Shown: piece after piece, positions 5,966-6,222 of the stretch
How positions within the stretch are numbered: position 1 is the first letter of the stretch
Layout of the letters: each line of letters opens with the position of its first letter
Position numbers and translations under genes: made by a program
NCBI GenBank assembly: GCA_015489285.1
Contig: WGAA01000148.1
Location: 1 to 6,222, forward strand
DNA length: 6,222 nucleotides
Source of the DNA: Anaerolineae bacterium
Lineage (GTDB): Bacteria > Chloroflexota > Anaerolineae > JAADDB01
Direction of reading: 5' to 3'
The notes under the pieces: model-generated
The model's database searches: none
Told to the model about the DNA's origin: nothing
What the model saw: only the letters and a program-made list of their open reading frames with translations

Positions 5966-6105
5966 TTCCGTTCGTCGTTGGTCGTTGGTCGGTCGTCATC
6001 CGTCATCCGTCATGCGTCAGGCGCTAGGGGGGGAGTCGGCGCGGTTAGCGCATCCTGGCTTGAAATGCGTAATGCGTGATTCGTAATGCGTAACTTGAAG
6101 ACAAG

Positions 6106-6143
6106 CTCGGCTCTGTGGCGAGAACCTTGCTGCCACGCCAACC
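6106..6143 (+). repeat. Hairpin repeat unit, copy C
   Basis: CTCG (6106-6109) pairs with CGAG (6119-6122) around the loop GCTCTGTGG. The tail AACCTTGCTGCCACGCCAACC resembles the tails of the other copies but is more diverged. The stem sequence is unlike the other copies, yet pairing is kept. Confidence 0.5.
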
Positions 6144-6175
6144 AATTACTCGTTACTCCGTTACTCGTTACTGAC

Positions 6176-6211
6176 GTTGGTGCTGTAGGGCCAATCTTGT
6201 CTTTGCGCCAG
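6176..6211 (+). repeat. Hairpin repeat unit, copy D
   Basis: GTTGGT (6176-6181) pairs with GCCAAT (6190-6195), with G-T pairs at both ends, around the loop GCTGTAGG (6182-6189). The tail CTTGTCTTTGCGCCAG nearly equals that of copy A, and a TTAATCG heptamer start follows at the window edge. Confidence 0.65.
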
Positions 6212-6222
6212 TCCCTTAATCG

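Larger units (their letters stand above)
5797..6222. repeat. Repeat-rich non-coding right flank (heptamer runs and hairpin units)
   Basis: No gene is supported here; open frames are short and follow the 7-bp period. Heptamer runs are CGTGATG/CGTAATG/CGTAACG (5797-5817), four TCATGCG-type (5818-5845), four CGTRATN (5889-5916), CGTTGGT-type (5969-5989), CGTCATS-type (5994-6021), CGTRATK-type (6068-6095), and CGTTACT (6151-6172, one extra C between the first two). GC-rich segments 'GGCGCCGGTGAGGACG' (5842-5856) and 'GGCGCTAGG' (6020-6028) and three hairpin units (B, C, D) lie between them. The window ends at the start of another TTAATCG run, the order also seen after unit A in the left flank. 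Confidence 0.8.

Noticed and set aside
5818..6086. Short open frames in the right flank
   Set aside because: They arise from the heptamer repeats (period 7 shifts through all frames), lack ribosome sites and resemble no protein.
5797..6222. CRISPR array
   Set aside because: Units are 7 bp, contiguous and degenerate. There are no 25-40-bp identical repeats with unique spacers and no cas genes.

Overview
The window looks like a piece of a GC-rich, probably thermophilic bacterium. A Chloroflexota (Anaerolineae/Thermoflexus-like) origin fits best. This rests on the style of the proteins (an HspR-like MerR regulator, a zinc-finger-less DnaJ, an SDH-type membrane protease) and on non-coding flanks full of degenerate 7-bp repeats. 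The assignment is inference, not read from a marker gene.

All recognisable genes lie on the minus strand, so the reading order runs from high to low coordinates. At the right, an 8-oxoguanine deaminase-type amidohydrolase (4209-5582) has its own sigma70-like promoter near 5655-5682. A 107-bp gap (4102-4208) follows and holds a promoter candidate, a 12-bp perfect palindrome and a 10-bp-period direct repeat. Downstream comes a tight five-gene operon: grpE (3385-4101), a class B dnaJ/cbpA (2407-3381), an hspR-like MerR regulator (1978-2403), a membrane-anchored Clp-fold serine protease of the SDH family (1103-1954) and a rhomboid intramembrane protease (396-1106). The gaps are 3, 3 and 23 bp, and the last two genes share a 4-bp ATGA overlap. 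At the far left the first 15 codons of another minus-strand gene (1-45) enter the window.

The operon reads as a protein quality-control unit. GrpE and the J-protein serve a DnaK encoded elsewhere, the MerR regulator probably controls the unit by feedback, and the two membrane proteases would extend the response to membrane proteins. DnaK itself is not in the window.

The two non-coding flanks (46-395 and 5583-6222) are built from related modules: runs of degenerate heptamers (CGTRATK, TAATCGT, CGTTACT, CGTCATS types), a GC-rich 'GGCGCCGGT' segment, and a short hairpin unit seen four times. The hairpin keeps its loop sequence (CTGTRGG-like) while its stem changes with pairing kept. The left flank is also bounded by inverted 30-bp ends that share a perfect 11-bp core. 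The right flank holds a perfect 13-bp inverted repeat whose arms are themselves palindromes. These repeats are the least explained part of the window.
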